DNA from: Kaistella carnis
GTDB lineage: Bacteria > Bacteroidota > Bacteroidia > Flavobacteriales > Weeksellaceae
Length of the DNA: 64,000 bases
Assembly: GCF_003860585.1 (NCBI RefSeq)
Contig: NZ_CP034159.1
Coordinates: forward strand, 2,790,001 to 2,854,000
Direction of reading: 5' to 3'
Below the pieces are notes generated by a model that saw only the letters and a program-made list of their open reading frames with translations, had not been told where the DNA came from and ran no database searches. This document shows, one piece after another, positions 8,382 through 19,363 of this stretch (positions are counted from its first letter, which is position 1; each line of letters begins with the position of its first letter). The translations under genes were made by a program, and so were the position numbers.

Positions 8382-9242
8382 ATGATTGCCATAATAGACG
8401 GCGGTTCTACCAAATGTGACTGGGTTATTCTGGAAAACTCTGGCAAACCTCATTTGAAAACGACAACTTTGGGTTTTAATCCCAATATCATCAATCCCGA
8501 TTTTATAATGAAAGAGATTGATCGGAATCCCGAATTATTCTTTCTTAAAAATCATATCGAAAAAATATTCTTTTATGGTTCCGGATGTGGGACTGAAGCC
8601 AATGCCAAAAAGGTGGAAGATGAATTTGTGAAGATTTTTCCCCAGGCAGAAGTGAGAATTAAAGAAGATATGACGGCCGCAGCTTATGCGGCCTATAATG
8701 GGAAACCGGCAATGGTTTGTATTTTGGGAACAGGATCAAATTCCTGCTTCTTCGATGGAGAAAAAATTAGAGTTGATTTACCTTCGCTCGGCTTTTTAAT
8801 CGGTGATGAAGGAAGCGGAAGCGCTCTAGGTAAAAATCTGCTGCGCCGTTTTTTCATGAAAAAGCTGCCACAGGATTTGGAACGCGCTTTTATCAACACT
8901 TACAATCTCACCATTGATGAGGCGATAAAAAACATGTATCATAATCCCAGAGCCAACGCGTATTTGGGGGAATTCAATAAATTTATCGCCGAGCATAAAA
9001 GTCATTCCTATTTTCAAAATATGGTTTTTGATGAAATGAAGAATTTTTTGGATTACCAAGTCTTGCCTTACAAAGAAGCGGGTGAGGTTGAAATTAATTT
9101 CATCGGGTACATTGCTTATATTTACGAAGATATTTTACGTTCTGCCGCAGCTGAACTAAATCTAACCATCGGAAAAGTGGTGCAGAAGCCCATAGAAAGT
9201 TTGGTAGATTATCACAAAAAATACATCCTGAATCTCGACTGA
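8382..9242 (+). CDS. BadF/BadG-type ATPase, probable N-acetylglucosamine kinase
   Basis: 286 residues of the ASKHA fold. The N-terminal phosphate-1 loop is 'AIIDGGSTKCDWVI', and the phosphate-2/adenosine motifs appear as 'VCILGTGSNSCFFDG' and 'GFLIGDEGSGSALGKNLLR'. This is the BadF/BadG/BcrA/BcrD family, whose Bacteroidota members are commonly annotated as N-acetylglucosamine kinase, phosphorylating GlcNAc or a related sugar from cell wall turnover. The gene stands alone between a terminator and the malic enzyme gene, so context does not refine the substrate. Confidence 0.75.
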   Translation: MIAIIDGGSTKCDWVILENSGKPHLKTTTLGFNPNIINPDFIMKEIDRNPELFFLKNHIEKIFFYGSGCGTEANAKKVEDEFVKIFPQAEVRIKEDMTAAAYAAYNGKPAMVCILGTGSNSCFFDGEKIRVDLPSLGFLIGDEGSGSALGKNLLRRFFMKKLPQDLERAFINTYNLTIDEAIKNMYHNPRANAYLGEFNKFIAEHKSHSYFQNMVFDEMKNFLDYQVLPYKEAGEVEINFIGYIAYIYEDILRSAAAELNLTIGKVVQKPIESLVDYHKKYILNLD

Positions 9243-9319
9243 TTTTAAATCGGTAAAAAAAAGTATATCCTAACCGCGGAAGAGGTTTTGTACCTTAAAC
9301 CGTTAAAAAATATTATTAT

Positions 9320-11605
9320 ATGTCCACTAAAAATAACAGAGACCAAAAGAATTTTAACCAGGCAGCCTTGGATTATCATAGTGTAGAACCCAAAGGAAAG
9401 ATTGAAGTAATCCCGTCCAAACCACATTCTTCCCAAAGAGATTTATCCCTTGCTTACTCGCCGGGAGTTGCGATTCCTTGTTTGGAAATTGAAAGAGACC
9501 CAAAATTAGCCTACGAATATACCGGAAAGGGAAACCTGGTCGCCGTAATTTCAAACGGAACGGCAGTTTTAGGATTGGGTGATATCGGTGCAGAAGCATC
9601 AAAACCAGTCATGGAAGGAAAAGGATTGCTGTTTAAAATATTTGCAGATATTAATGTATTTGATATTGAAATCAACGAAAAAGATCCTGATAAATTTATA
9701 GAAATTGTAAAAGGGATTGCGCCAACTTTTGGTGGAATTAACCTGGAAGACATCAAAGCTCCCGAAGCTTTTTATATAGAACATCGATTAAAAGAGGAGT
9801 TGGATATTCCATTAATGCACGATGATCAGCACGGTACGGCAATTATCTCGGCAGCAGCCTTGTTGAATGCGCTTGAGATTGCAGGAAAAAAAATCGATGA
9901 GGTGAAAATGGTTGTAAATGGTGCAGGTGCTGCAGCAGTTGCGTGTACCAAACTTTATCTGGAACTCGGCCTTAAAAAAGAAAATATATTGATGTGTGAT
10001 TCCAAAGGAGTCATTAATCATAAAAGAACAAATCTGACGCCTGAAAAACTAGATTTTGTCGCGAATACAGAAATGGAAACTCTGGCTGAAGCTTTAAAAG
10101 GAGCCGACGTTTTTATCGGACTTTCCAAAGCCGATGTGATGACTCCGGAAATGCTTTTGAGCATGGCAGAAAACCCAGTCGTTTTCGGCCTGGCAAATCC
10201 AAATCCGGAAATAAATTATGAGCTCGCAATGGAAACCCGAAAAGATACCATTATGGCGACGGGCAGAAGTGATTATCCTAATCAGGTAAACAATGTTTTG
10301 GGATTCCCTTATATTTTCCGCGGTGCCTTGGATGTTCAGGCACGTGGAATTAATGAGGCGATGAAACTTGCGGCAGTAAGAGCGCTGGCCGATCTCGCAA
10401 AAGAACCCGTTCCGGAAGCCGTAATTCTTGCTTATAATCTTAAGAATTTAAATTTTGGAAGAGAGTATTTTATTCCAAAACCATTTGATAACCGTTTGAT
10501 CACCAAAGTATCCATCGCGGTAGCAAAGGCAGCGATGGAAAGTGGAATTGCTGGCAAGCCTATCGAAAATTTCGAAGACTACGAAAATGGTCTGCTAGAC
10601 AGAATGGGACGGGATGAAAAACTCATCCGTATGATGCAGAACAGAGCACGTTCTAACCCGAAAAGAGTTACTCTTGGTAATGCGGAAGAATACAATGTTC
10701 TGAAAGCTGCACAGATACTTTATGAAGAAGGAATTGCCCAGCCGATTTTATTGGGTGAGAAAAAATATGTTCAGGAGCAGATGAAGAAATTCGGTATTGA
10801 ACTGAATGTTCCGATTGTGGACCCAATGGATGAAGATCAGGAAGAAAACCGTATTAAATACCGGGAAACTCTTTGGAAACTGCGCCAAAGAAAAGGAATG
10901 AATGAGTATAAAGCTAAAAGATATGTTCGGCAAAGAGATTATTTTGGACCACTCATGTTGCATCATGGCGACACCGATGCTTTAATCGTAGGATTTTCAA
11001 AAAATTATTCTTCTACGCTTAAACCTATTTTAAAAATTATTGAAAAAGAAAAAGGCGTAGATAAAATATCATCAATGATGATGATTATCACCGAAAAGAA
11101 ACCTTTGTTCTTTGCAGATACGTCTGTTAGTCAAAATCCGACCGCCGAGGATTTGGTAAATATTGCGAGAATGTCTGAGCTTACCGTAAAAACTTTTGCC
11201 GTAGAACCGCGTATTGCAATGCTTTCGTTTGAGAATTTCTCCGGTATTTCTGAGACTTCTAAAAAAGTCGCCAAAGCAGTTTCTATTTTGCACGAAAAAT
11301 ATCCTAAAATGATTGTGGACGGGGAAATTCAGCCCGATTTTGCTTTAAACAGCGATCATCTTTCAGATTATCCATTCTCAAAACTGGGAACCACGCCGGC
11401 GAACGTTTTTGTATTTCCTAATCTGGAAAGTGCAAATATATCTTATAAAATTATTAGAGGTTTAAAAGTGGCGCAGGTTGTCGGACCTATTTTAATGGGA
11501 CTGAAAAAACCGGTTCATGTTTTACAGATGCGTGCGAGCGTTGATGAGATCGTGAATTTAGCGACCATCGCGGTATTAGATGCTCAAAGGAGAGAAAAGA
11601 AATAG
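9320..11605 (+). CDS. maeB: NADP-dependent malic enzyme with phosphotransacetylase-like C-terminal domain
   Basis: 761 residues, the length of the MaeB fusion type. Residues up to about 430 are the malic enzyme part: 'LAYSPGVAIPCLEI' at the N-terminus, the metal and substrate region 'LMHDDQHGTAIISAAALLNAL', and the dinucleotide-binding GAGAAA. It decarboxylates malate to pyruvate, making NADPH. The C-terminal third resembles phosphate acetyltransferase (e.g. 'LRQRKGMNEYKAKRYVRQRDYFG') and is generally regulatory rather than catalytic in this family. ruvA and sprA follow on the same strand, an order I recall from other Flavobacteriia. Confidence 0.93.
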   Translation: MSTKNNRDQKNFNQAALDYHSVEPKGKIEVIPSKPHSSQRDLSLAYSPGVAIPCLEIERDPKLAYEYTGKGNLVAVISNGTAVLGLGDIGAEASKPVMEGKGLLFKIFADINVFDIEINEKDPDKFIEIVKGIAPTFGGINLEDIKAPEAFYIEHRLKEELDIPLMHDDQHGTAIISAAALLNALEIAGKKIDEVKMVVNGAGAAAVACTKLYLELGLKKENILMCDSKGVINHKRTNLTPEKLDFVANTEMETLAEALKGADVFIGLSKADVMTPEMLLSMAENPVVFGLANPNPEINYELAMETRKDTIMATGRSDYPNQVNNVLGFPYIFRGALDVQARGINEAMKLAAVRALADLAKEPVPEAVILAYNLKNLNFGREYFIPKPFDNRLITKVSIAVAKAAMESGIAGKPIENFEDYENGLLDRMGRDEKLIRMMQNRARSNPKRVTLGNAEEYNVLKAAQILYEEGIAQPILLGEKKYVQEQMKKFGIELNVPIVDPMDEDQEENRIKYRETLWKLRQRKGMNEYKAKRYVRQRDYFGPLMLHHGDTDALIVGFSKNYSSTLKPILKIIEKEKGVDKISSMMMIITEKKPLFFADTSVSQNPTAEDLVNIARMSELTVKTFAVEPRIAMLSFENFSGISETSKKVAKAVSILHEKYPKMIVDGEIQPDFALNSDHLSDYPFSKLGTTPANVFVFPNLESANISYKIIRGLKVAQVVGPILMGLKKPVHVLQMRASVDEIVNLATIAVLDAQRREKK

Positions 11606-11644
11606 TAATAATTATATAAAAATAAAGCTAAAAAAACACAAATC

Positions 11645-12229
11645 ATGATTTATTCGCTAAAGGGAATTGTGCAGCAGCTTCACCCAACTTCGGTCGTCGT
11701 AGACGTACAGGGAGTTGGTTATATGGTGGGGATCAGTTTGCAGACTTCTGAGAAATTAACTTTAGGAAAAGAGACCTTTCTAAACATCCAACAGATCATT
11801 CGGGAAGATGCACATTTGCTTTTCGGTTTTAACACAATTTTAGAAAAGGAAATGTTTAATCTGTTAATTAGTGTTAATGGAGTTGGGCCGGTTTCTGCCC
11901 TTATTATGCTGTCTTCCTTGTCCCTTACAGAAATAGCCACGGGCATCCTTTCTAACAACAGTGGGATGCTGCAGAAGGTCAAGGGAATTGGGGCAAAAAC
12001 TGCCGACAGGATCATTGTTGATTTGCGGGATAAAGTACAGAAATTCAATGTTTCTGAGGAAAATATTTCTACATTTGTAAATAATAAAGTCAAAGAAGAA
12101 TCGTTATCTGCATTAGAGGTTTTAGGAATTTCGAAGAAGATGAGCGAGAAGATTGCCGACCGGATTCTTAAGCAAAACCCCGATCTTTCAGTAGAAGATT
12201 TGATAAAGCAAATTTTAAAAAATATTTAA
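11645..12229 (+). CDS. ruvA: Holliday junction branch migration protein RuvA
   Basis: 194 residues. The N-terminal OB fold starts MIYSLKGIVQQLHPTSVVVDVQGVGY; the middle has two helix-hairpin-helix motifs ('LLISVNGVGPVSALIML' and 'LQKVKGIGAKTADRIIVDL') that grip the four-way junction; and the C-terminal domain III (about 145-194) contacts RuvB. RuvA tetramers hold Holliday junctions for RuvB-driven branch migration. It lies 39 bp after maeB and only 3 bp before sprA, so these are probably co-transcribed. Confidence 0.95.
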   Translation: MIYSLKGIVQQLHPTSVVVDVQGVGYMVGISLQTSEKLTLGKETFLNIQQIIREDAHLLFGFNTILEKEMFNLLISVNGVGPVSALIMLSSLSLTEIATGILSNNSGMLQKVKGIGAKTADRIIVDLRDKVQKFNVSEENISTFVNNKVKEESLSALEVLGISKKMSEKIADRILKQNPDLSVEDLIKQILKNI

Positions 12230-12232
12230 CAT

Positions 12233-15200
12233 TTGGAGAAGAATAGTTTTTTTCAGCATAAAGTTTTAGTTTTAGTTTTCACGTGTTTTTCTTTTGCAAT
12301 CAGTTTTGCACAGGAAAAACCTTCGGACAGTACCTCGATTAGGACAGATTTTTCTCTGCCCGATCCCCTTCGCTATGAAGCCTTCTATGATGTAGGCAGC
12401 GGAATGTACATTCTTTATCCGAAAGTGGGAAACATGGTTGTAGGTAATCCGGTATCGATGACGTCGGAGGAGTATTATCAATACATGCTGACCAATCAGC
12501 TGAAAGAGTATTATCGGGAGAAGTCCTCTATGAATGCTTTAGGCTACCGGAAAGATCAAACGGAAGCCATTAAAAAAGGATTGCTTCCCTCTGTGAATAT
12601 AAAAAATCAGTTGTTTGAAACTTTGTTTGGTGGCAATAAAATTGAAATTATTCCGCAGGGATTCGCTTCTTTCGATATTGGCGGCCTCTACCAAAAAATC
12701 GACAATCCTTTAATTCTACCCCAAAACAGAACCAACTTCGCGATTGATATTCAACAGCGTATTCAGCTGGGTTTGCTTGGAAAAGTGGGTGAAAACCTTC
12801 AGCTTAAAGCAAATTATGATACCCAAAGTGGTTTTGCTTTTGAGAATCGAATGAATTTAGTTTGGCAGGCAAAAGGAAGCTGGAAAGATCTACAATCCAA
12901 AGGTTTGAACGATAAAACTACCGGTGGAGAAGATAAAATCATAAAAAGAATAGAATTCGGTAACGTGAATATGCCGCTTTCCACAAGTTTAATTCGCGGT
13001 TCGGAATCCTTGTTTGGTTTAAAAACAGAATTTCAGCTGGGTAAAACTTATGGTACTTTGGTGTTCTCCCAACAGCAGGGTGAAGCCAGAACAATTGTTG
13101 CTCAAGGCGGCGGCGTAATGAATACCTTTAAATTAAACGCGATCGATTATGAAGATAATCAACACTATTATTTAGGCCGTTACTTTTTAAATAATTATGA
13201 TCAGGCCTTATTAAATTACCCTCAAATAAATTCCAGAATCAGTATTACCCGAATTGAAGCCTGGGTTTTAGATCAAGGTTCCGGTAATCTTCAGGATCAA
13301 AAAGGAATCGTCGGAATTCGTGATTTGGGTGAAGGTGTTGCTGGTTTTCCCGATAACGCACAGAATAATTTATATCAAAGTGTAGTCGCTTTGGGACCTG
13401 CAATTCGTGATGTCAATACGGCATACAATGCGATCAACGGACAATCTTTCCCAAATGCCAACGGTTCACCTGAAACTTATGTGGATGGGGAACAGTTTAT
13501 TTTTAACAGAAAGGCCCGAAAATTAAGCCAAAACGAATTCACCTTTCATCCACAGTTGGGTTATGTGTCTTTAAATCAAAGGCTTAATGACAATCAGCTT
13601 TTAGCGGTTTCTTACAGTTATACCTTAAACGGAGATAACAAAGTATATAAAGTAGGAGAGTTCTCCGAGGAAAGTCCGGTTTTAATTACGAAAGTTTTGA
13701 AACCAAACAGCACCGTGAAAACAACTTCTCCGATGTGGGATTTGATGATGAAGAATGTGTATTCACTAAACACCAATCAGATTAATCCAGATGGTTTCTT
13801 ATTAAATGTATATTACCGCGATCCTCAAAGTGGCGGAAAAGTGAATTATTTGCCTACGACCGTAACGAATCCTACTGAGCAGGTAAATCCGAATTTATTG
13901 AAATTATTCAATTGGGACCGACTCAATATGAACAACGATTTACAGCAAGGTGGCGGAGAAACTGGAGATGGAATTTTCGACTTTGTGCCTGGAATCACAA
14001 TAGATCCGGAAAATGGTAAAGTGATTTTTACCAAAGCAAAACCTTTCGGTTCTTTCCTGCAGACTGCTTTAGGAAATAACGATCCGAAGTATGTATTCAA
14101 CGAGCTTTACGACCAGCAAAAACAAGTGGCTTCCCAAAATAACCTGGCTTTACGCTACACCATGGAAGGCCGTTTCAAAGGTTCGCAAGGAACCGGGATT
14201 TCTTTAGGCGCAATCAATGTTCCACAAGGATCCGTAAAAGTGACTGCGAATGGAGTTCAGTTACAGGAAGGTGTTGATTACACCGTAGATTATATGTTGG
14301 GAACGGTAAATATTATTAATGAAACGGTGAAACAATCCGGACAGGCAATTAATATTTCCCTTGAAAATCAACTGACTTTTAACACCCAGAGAAAAAGATT
14401 TTTAGGTTTAAACTTAGAAAGAAAATTCAACGAACATTTAACAGTCGGTGCGACCGTGGTGAATTATGCGGAAACGCCTTTAACTCAAAAAGTGAATTTC
14501 GGTCAGGAAGCGGTGAATAATACCATGGCAGGATTCAATATTTTATACAATAATGAACTTCCTTTCCTTACAAGATTAACAGATAAAATTCCGCTAGTAA
14601 ATACAGAAGCACCTTCGAACTTAAGCTTTATGGCAGAAGGTGCATATTTAATTCCGGGGCAGAATAAAGGAATTGGCGATCAGTCTTATATTGATGATTT
14701 TGAACAGAGCACTTCTAAGATCTCTCTAAAAGAACCTGCGATGTGGAGCTTAGCTTCGAAGCCTGAAAAAAATCCGGAGCCTATATTTTCAAATGGTAAT
14801 TTGAACGATAACCTGGCCCATGGAAATGGAAGAGGTTTATTGACCTGGTACAATATCGACCCAAGATTTTACGGAATTGGAGGAAAAGCACCGAATGGAA
14901 TTAATGCAGCCGCGGTTTCTAATCACGCTTCAAGAAGAGTACAGACTTCAGAATTATACAACAGCCGAGATTTCGTGGCAGGTGAACAATTGTATACGAA
15001 TACTTTTGACGTGAGTTATTTCCCAACAGAAAGAGGACCGTATAACGTAAATCCAAATTCCGAATCAACACAGGAACGTTGGGCCGGTTTAATGCGACCG
15101 ATCTCAGTGTCAAACTTTACCAATTCCAATATCGAATATGTAGAATTCTGGATGATGGATCCTTATGCTGATGGAAATCCACTTGGAGCCCAGCCCAAAC

Positions 15201-18200
15201 TACTCTTACAGTTAGGAAATGTCTCCGAAGATGTTCTGAAAGATGGTAAGTTGATGTACGAAAACGGTTTGCCAACGGCGACTACACCAGCAAATACTAC
15301 AACAACGAACTGGGGAGTTCAGCCGAATCAATTCCCGGTACTGTATGCATTTTCTTCGGAAGGAGAAGATCGGGTGGCTCAGGATTTAGGTTACGATGGA
15401 TTGGATGCGTTAGGTGAGGCTGAAAAATTCGGCACCAATTTCGTGAATTCGGTGACCAATGTTTCCGATCCGGCTTCTGATGATTTTGTCTTTTATTTAT
15501 CAGATAAATTTCAGGGGACTCAAGCATCTTCTTTGATGGAACGCTATAAATATTTCCGTGGACCGGAAGGGAACTCTCAAAGTAATACCTTGGAAGTTGC
15601 TACTCAAACTCCGGATGCCGAAGATATTAACCGTGATTACAACTTAGATCAAAGTGAAAACTACAACCAATACACCATTAATTTAGATCAAAGTAATTTG
15701 GTACTGGGACAGAATTTCATTGTTGATGTAAAAGAAGTAGAAGCGAAATTTCAAAATGGGCAAACAAGCACTAATAAATGGTTCCTTTTCCGGGTTCCTG
15801 TTGCTCAGTTTGATACTGGTGCGGGGGAAGCTGATCCTTCTATTTTAAATAATGTGCGTTTTGCCAGAATGTTGTTGACCGGTTTTGATCAGACTTCAAC
15901 TCTTCGTTTCGGAACCCTTGATTTGGTAAGAAGTGACTGGAGAAAATACACCAAAAATATTGCAACAAATACGGGCGAAACGGAAGGAATTGATTTCGTG
16001 ACCGATCAAAACCTGGATGTTGGAAGTGTTAATTTAGAAGAAAATGGTTTAAATCAGCCACCATATGTTCTTCCTCCGGGAATCGACAGACAGGTTCTAA
16101 GCGGAAACGCGGGCGCTCAAAGACAGAACGAAGCTTCACTATATATGAAAGTACAGCCATTAGAGAAAAACTCTTCTCGTGGTGTCTTCAAAAATGTGGC
16201 TTTGGATATGCGTCGTTACAAAAATTTAGAGCTTTTCGTACACGCAGAAGATTTAAAAGATGTTAATTCTTCTAACTATGATGAAGATGCCAAATTCTTT
16301 ATCCGTTTTGGAAGTGATGCAACAGACAATTACTACGAGTATGAAGCTTCTTTAAAATACACCTCTAAAAACGCGAGATCTCCATTAGAGATTTGGCCTT
16401 CAGAAAACACAGTGGATTTAGCCATTCAAAATTTTGTAGATGCTAAATTGCGAAGAGACCAGGATTTCCCAACTCAGATTGACATTCGTCGCGAAGATGT
16501 AGAATATGGTTCACTGGATCCTAATAAAAAGATCTACATTAAAGGTCGCCCGAGTTTAGGAAACGTGACTACGATTATGTTAGGAGTCCGAAACAAAAAT
16601 GCGGTCGTCAGTAAAGATCTTGTTTTATGGGTGAATGAAATCCGTCTTTCGGAAATTGAAAACAAAGGAGGTTATGCCGGAAACGCTAGTGTAAACTTCA
16701 ATTTGGGAGATTTTGCTTTGGTAAATGCAAATGGGTCCTATTCCACAATTGGTTTTGGTGGAATTGCGGAAAAACCGTCCGAAAGATCCCAGTCAGCGCA
16801 GTCTGCTTTTAATATCAATACTACCGTAAACGTAGATAAGTTCTTACCGGAAAAAATAGGTTTAAAAATTCCTGTAAATTATTCTTATACGCAAACCATT
16901 GAAGATCCTAAATATAATCCGCTGGATAATGATGTGACTTTCGAGAATGCGCCAAACAGAGAAGAACTGAAAACGGTTGCCAGAACTTATACACAGCAAA
17001 GAAGTATTGGTGTAGTAAACATGCGTAAGGAAAGAATGAATCCGAACAAAAAACCGAAATTCTATGATGTAGAAAACCTTTCGGTAACGACGATTTATAA
17101 CGACGACTATTTCCGCGATGTGTATACTAAGAAAAATTACCGACAGTATTTACGTGGATACATTGATTATAATTACTCCTTTAAACCTTATGTCATCCGA
17201 CCATTCAATAAAATGGTAAGCGACACGGCGAAGTCTTATAAATATTTACGTTGGTTAAAAGAAGTGAACTTTAATCCAGTTCCGACAAGATTATCTTTCC
17301 GAACAGAAATCGACCGTAATTACAACGAATTAGAGTTTAGAAATATCGATGCTATTCTGGGCGGTAATGCAGGTCAGGATTTTGATGTCATCAGAAACAG
17401 AAATTTCTATTTTGGCTGGCAATATGGTTTAGGATTTAATTTCACCAAATCTTTAAAGCTGGAAATAAATTCTGCAATGCGTACACTGAATGATAATTTG
17501 AGTGTGTATGACATGAACAATAAATCGATTTTCGCTGATCCTTTCCGCGCAGGTCGACCGGTGTTATACAACCACAGAGTTCAGTTAAACTATCGATTGC
17601 CGTTCGAATATTTACCTTATTTGGATTTCATCAATGCTGAATTGGGTTACGGTTTTACTTATAATTGGAATGCAAGAAGTACCGTTCTCACCAGTTTCGT
17701 AAATCCTGAAACCGGAGTTGCAGAAAGTTTAGGAAGCATTGGTCAAAACACCAATAATATCATTGCAACATCTACGGTTGATATGCCAAAATTCTTTGGT
17801 AAGTTTAAGTATTTCCAGAACATCAGTGCCAAAATGCAAAAACGTAAACAGGAAGTTGATTCTTTAAATAATGTTTACAATTTAGCCTGGCAGAAAAAGA
17901 ATAAGAAAAGAGATTTCAAGAACTATAAGTTTAAGAATAAATTGAATCCATTGCAAAGTGTTGCATATGCGTTAACCTCAATTAAACAACTTGATATTTC
18001 TTATAATGAAAATAACGGTACCGTTTTACCGGGCTTACTTTCTGCACCGAACTGGTATGGGTACGGACAGACTTTGGGCGGACCAACTTATGGCTTCCTT
18101 TTAGGATCACAGGCTGATATCAGAAGAACGGTTATCGAAAACGGCTGGATCTCGAATTCCAATTATATGAATGATCCGTACTCGCAAATGAAGAATCAAA

Positions 18201-19309
18201 ACTTCCTCGCAAACGTGCAGATTATGCCGGTGAATGATTTTAGAATTGATATTAACTTCCTGAAAAATTACAACAGCAACTTCATTCAAGGAGGCTATAA
18301 TGTAGATGCGGATTCTAATCCTGCAAATGGATTCCAGTTTTCTTTCGGAAGTGATTTAATCACCTATTCCAAAACGGCGTGGACTTTTGGTACTACGTTT
18401 ACAGATGGTCGCAATATTTATGAGAATATGATCGCCAACGCGAAAGTAATTTCGCAGCAAATGGGTGGTGCTGTTGGCCCGGATGGATATACAGACGGAC
18501 ATTCATTAGCCAATGCCTATGTTTTAGTTCCGGCGTTCCAGGCTGCAGTCGAAGGCAAATCGCCATCAGGTCCTATTGGTGATGCTAAAAAATCGGGCTT
18601 CCCACTTCCAAACTGGAGAGTGACGTATTCAGGCTTGAAGAATATTCCGCTCATCAACAGTCAGTTCTCTAAATTTGATATTCTGCATGGGTATACTTCT
18701 ACGTATACCGCGTCTGGAATTCAGTCGAGTATTGATTATTATAATGTTCAGAATAATTCAATTTCAGACCGGGATGCTTTTGGGGATATTTATAATCCTT
18801 ATACCTTCTCTCAGGTGGGATATGTTGAAGCATTTGCACCGCTTATTGGTGCCGATGTAACCATGCGTAACAATATGCAGTTCCGTGCACAGTATAATAT
18901 TGACCGTTTGTTTATGCTTGGTTTGGTGAATCACACTTTAACAGAAGATACCGGGAAAGAATATATTGTAGGATTCGGTTATATTCTGAAGGATTTTAAA
19001 ATGAAACTGAACTTTAAAGGAAAAGAAAGAACCATTAAAAGTGATCTAAATTTCCGTGGAGATTTCTCTTTAAGAGACAGCCAAACCAGAATCACCAATA
19101 TTTTACAGGATGATTCACAGGTAACAGGTGGTCAAAGAATGATGAGTTTTAAACTCTCTGCAGACTATAATATGTCTCAGAATTTTAACATTCGATTCTT
19201 CTACGATCAGTTGATGACGAAATATAAAATTTCTACGGCGTTCCCACTTTCAACAGTTCGTGCAGGTTTAACGGCGACGTTTACTTTCGGCGGAACCGGC
19301 GGCTTTTAA
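12233..19309 (+). CDS. sprA: Type IX secretion outer-membrane translocon SprA (Sov)
   Basis: 2358 residues, a size essentially diagnostic for SprA, the giant 36-strand outer-membrane barrel through which the type IX secretion system exports adhesins and enzymes. A signal peptide (hydrophobic VLVLVFTCFSFAISFAQ) comes first; it can only be included by using the TTG at 12233, because the first in-frame ATG lies well inside the mature protein, so TTG is taken as the start. Repeated blocks such as 'FNRKARKLSQNEFTFHPQLGYVSLNQRLN', here only abbreviated, belong to the SprA N-terminal module, which occurs twice. The C-terminus ends in an aromatic barrel strand (TATFTFGGTGGF). Confidence 0.95.
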   Translation: MEKNSFFQHKVLVLVFTCFSFAISFAQEKPSDSTSIRTDFSLPDPLRYEAFYDVGSGMYILYPKVGNMVVGNPVSMTSEEYYQYMLTNQLKEYYREKSSMNALGYRKDQTEAIKKGLLPSVNIKNQLFETLFGGNKIEIIPQGFASFDIGGLYQKIDNPLILPQNRTNFAIDIQQRIQLGLLGKVGENLQLKANYDTQSGFAFENRMNLVWQAKGSWKDLQSKGLNDKTTGGEDKIIKRIEFGNVNMPLSTSLIRGSESLFGLKTEFQLGKTYGTLVFSQQQGEARTIVAQGGGVMNTFKLNAIDYEDNQHYYLGRYFLNNYDQALLNYPQINSRISITRIEAWVLDQGSGNLQDQKGIVGIRDLGEGVAGFPDNAQNNLYQSVVALGPAIRDVNTAYNAINGQSFPNANGSPETYVDGEQFIFNRKARKLSQNEFTFHPQLGYVSLNQRLNDNQLLAVSYSYTLNGDNKVYKVGEFSEESPVLITKVLKPNSTVKTTSPMWDLMMKNVYSLNTNQINPDGFLLNVYYRDPQSGGKVNYLPTTVTNPTEQVNPNLLKLFNWDRLNMNNDLQQGGGETGDGIFDFVPGITIDPENGKVIFTKAKPFGSFLQTALGNNDPKYVFNELYDQQKQVASQNNLALRYTMEGRFKGSQGTGISLGAINVPQGSVKVTANGVQLQEGVDYTVDYMLGTVNIINETVKQSGQAINISLENQLTFNTQRKRFLGLNLERKFNEHLTVGATVVNYAETPLTQKVNFGQEAVNNTMAGFNILYNNELPFLTRLTDKIPLVNTEAPSNLSFMAEGAYLIPGQNKGIGDQSYIDDFEQSTSKISLKEPAMWSLASKPEKNPEPIFSNGNLNDNLAHGNGRGLLTWYNIDPRFYGIGGKAPNGINAAAVSNHASRRVQTSELYNSRDFVAGEQLYTNTFDVSYFPTERGPYNVNPNSESTQERWAGLMRPISVSNFTNSNIEYVEFWMMDPYADGNPLGAQPKLLLQLGNVSEDVLKDGKLMYENGLPTATTPANTTTTNWGVQPNQFPVLYAFSSEGEDRVAQDLGYDGLDALGEAEKFGTNFVNSVTNVSDPASDDFVFYLSDKFQGTQASSLMERYKYFRGPEGNSQSNTLEVATQTPDAEDINRDYNLDQSENYNQYTINLDQSNLVLGQNFIVDVKEVEAKFQNGQTSTNKWFLFRVPVAQFDTGAGEADPSILNNVRFARMLLTGFDQTSTLRFGTLDLVRSDWRKYTKNIATNTGETEGIDFVTDQNLDVGSVNLEENGLNQPPYVLPPGIDRQVLSGNAGAQRQNEASLYMKVQPLEKNSSRGVFKNVALDMRRYKNLELFVHAEDLKDVNSSNYDEDAKFFIRFGSDATDNYYEYEASLKYTSKNARSPLEIWPSENTVDLAIQNFVDAKLRRDQDFPTQIDIRREDVEYGSLDPNKKIYIKGRPSLGNVTTIMLGVRNKNAVVSKDLVLWVNEIRLSEIENKGGYAGNASVNFNLGDFALVNANGSYSTIGFGGIAEKPSERSQSAQSAFNINTTVNVDKFLPEKIGLKIPVNYSYTQTIEDPKYNPLDNDVTFENAPNREELKTVARTYTQQRSIGVVNMRKERMNPNKKPKFYDVENLSVTTIYNDDYFRDVYTKKNYRQYLRGYIDYNYSFKPYVIRPFNKMVSDTAKSYKYLRWLKEVNFNPVPTRLSFRTEIDRNYNELEFRNIDAILGGNAGQDFDVIRNRNFYFGWQYGLGFNFTKSLKLEINSAMRTLNDNLSVYDMNNKSIFADPFRAGRPVLYNHRVQLNYRLPFEYLPYLDFINAELGYGFTYNWNARSTVLTSFVNPETGVAESLGSIGQNTNNIIATSTVDMPKFFGKFKYFQNISAKMQKRKQEVDSLNNVYNLAWQKKNKKRDFKNYKFKNKLNPLQSVAYALTSIKQLDISYNENNGTVLPGLLSAPNWYGYGQTLGGPTYGFLLGSQADIRRTVIENGWISNSNYMNDPYSQMKNQNFLANVQIMPVNDFRIDINFLKNYNSNFIQGGYNVDADSNPANGFQFSFGSDLITYSKTAWTFGTTFTDGRNIYENMIANAKVISQQMGGAVGPDGYTDGHSLANAYVLVPAFQAAVEGKSPSGPIGDAKKSGFPLPNWRVTYSGLKNIPLINSQFSKFDILHGYTSTYTASGIQSSIDYYNVQNNSISDRDAFGDIYNPYTFSQVGYVEAFAPLIGADVTMRNNMQFRAQYNIDRLFMLGLVNHTLTEDTGKEYIVGFGYILKDFKMKLNFKGKERTIKSDLNFRGDFSLRDSQTRITNILQDDSQVTGGQRMMSFKLSADYNMSQNFNIRFFYDQLMTKYKISTAFPLSTVRAGLTATFTFGGTGGF

Positions 19310-19332
19310 TAAATTTTAAATAGTTATGATAA

Positions 19333-19363
19333 AATTCCTCTCAGATCGAGAGGAATTTTTTTT
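19333..19363 (+). terminator. Terminator after sprA
   Basis: Perfect 10-bp stem AATTCCTCTC/GAGAGGAATT with a 5-nt loop, then a T run. Confidence 0.9.
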
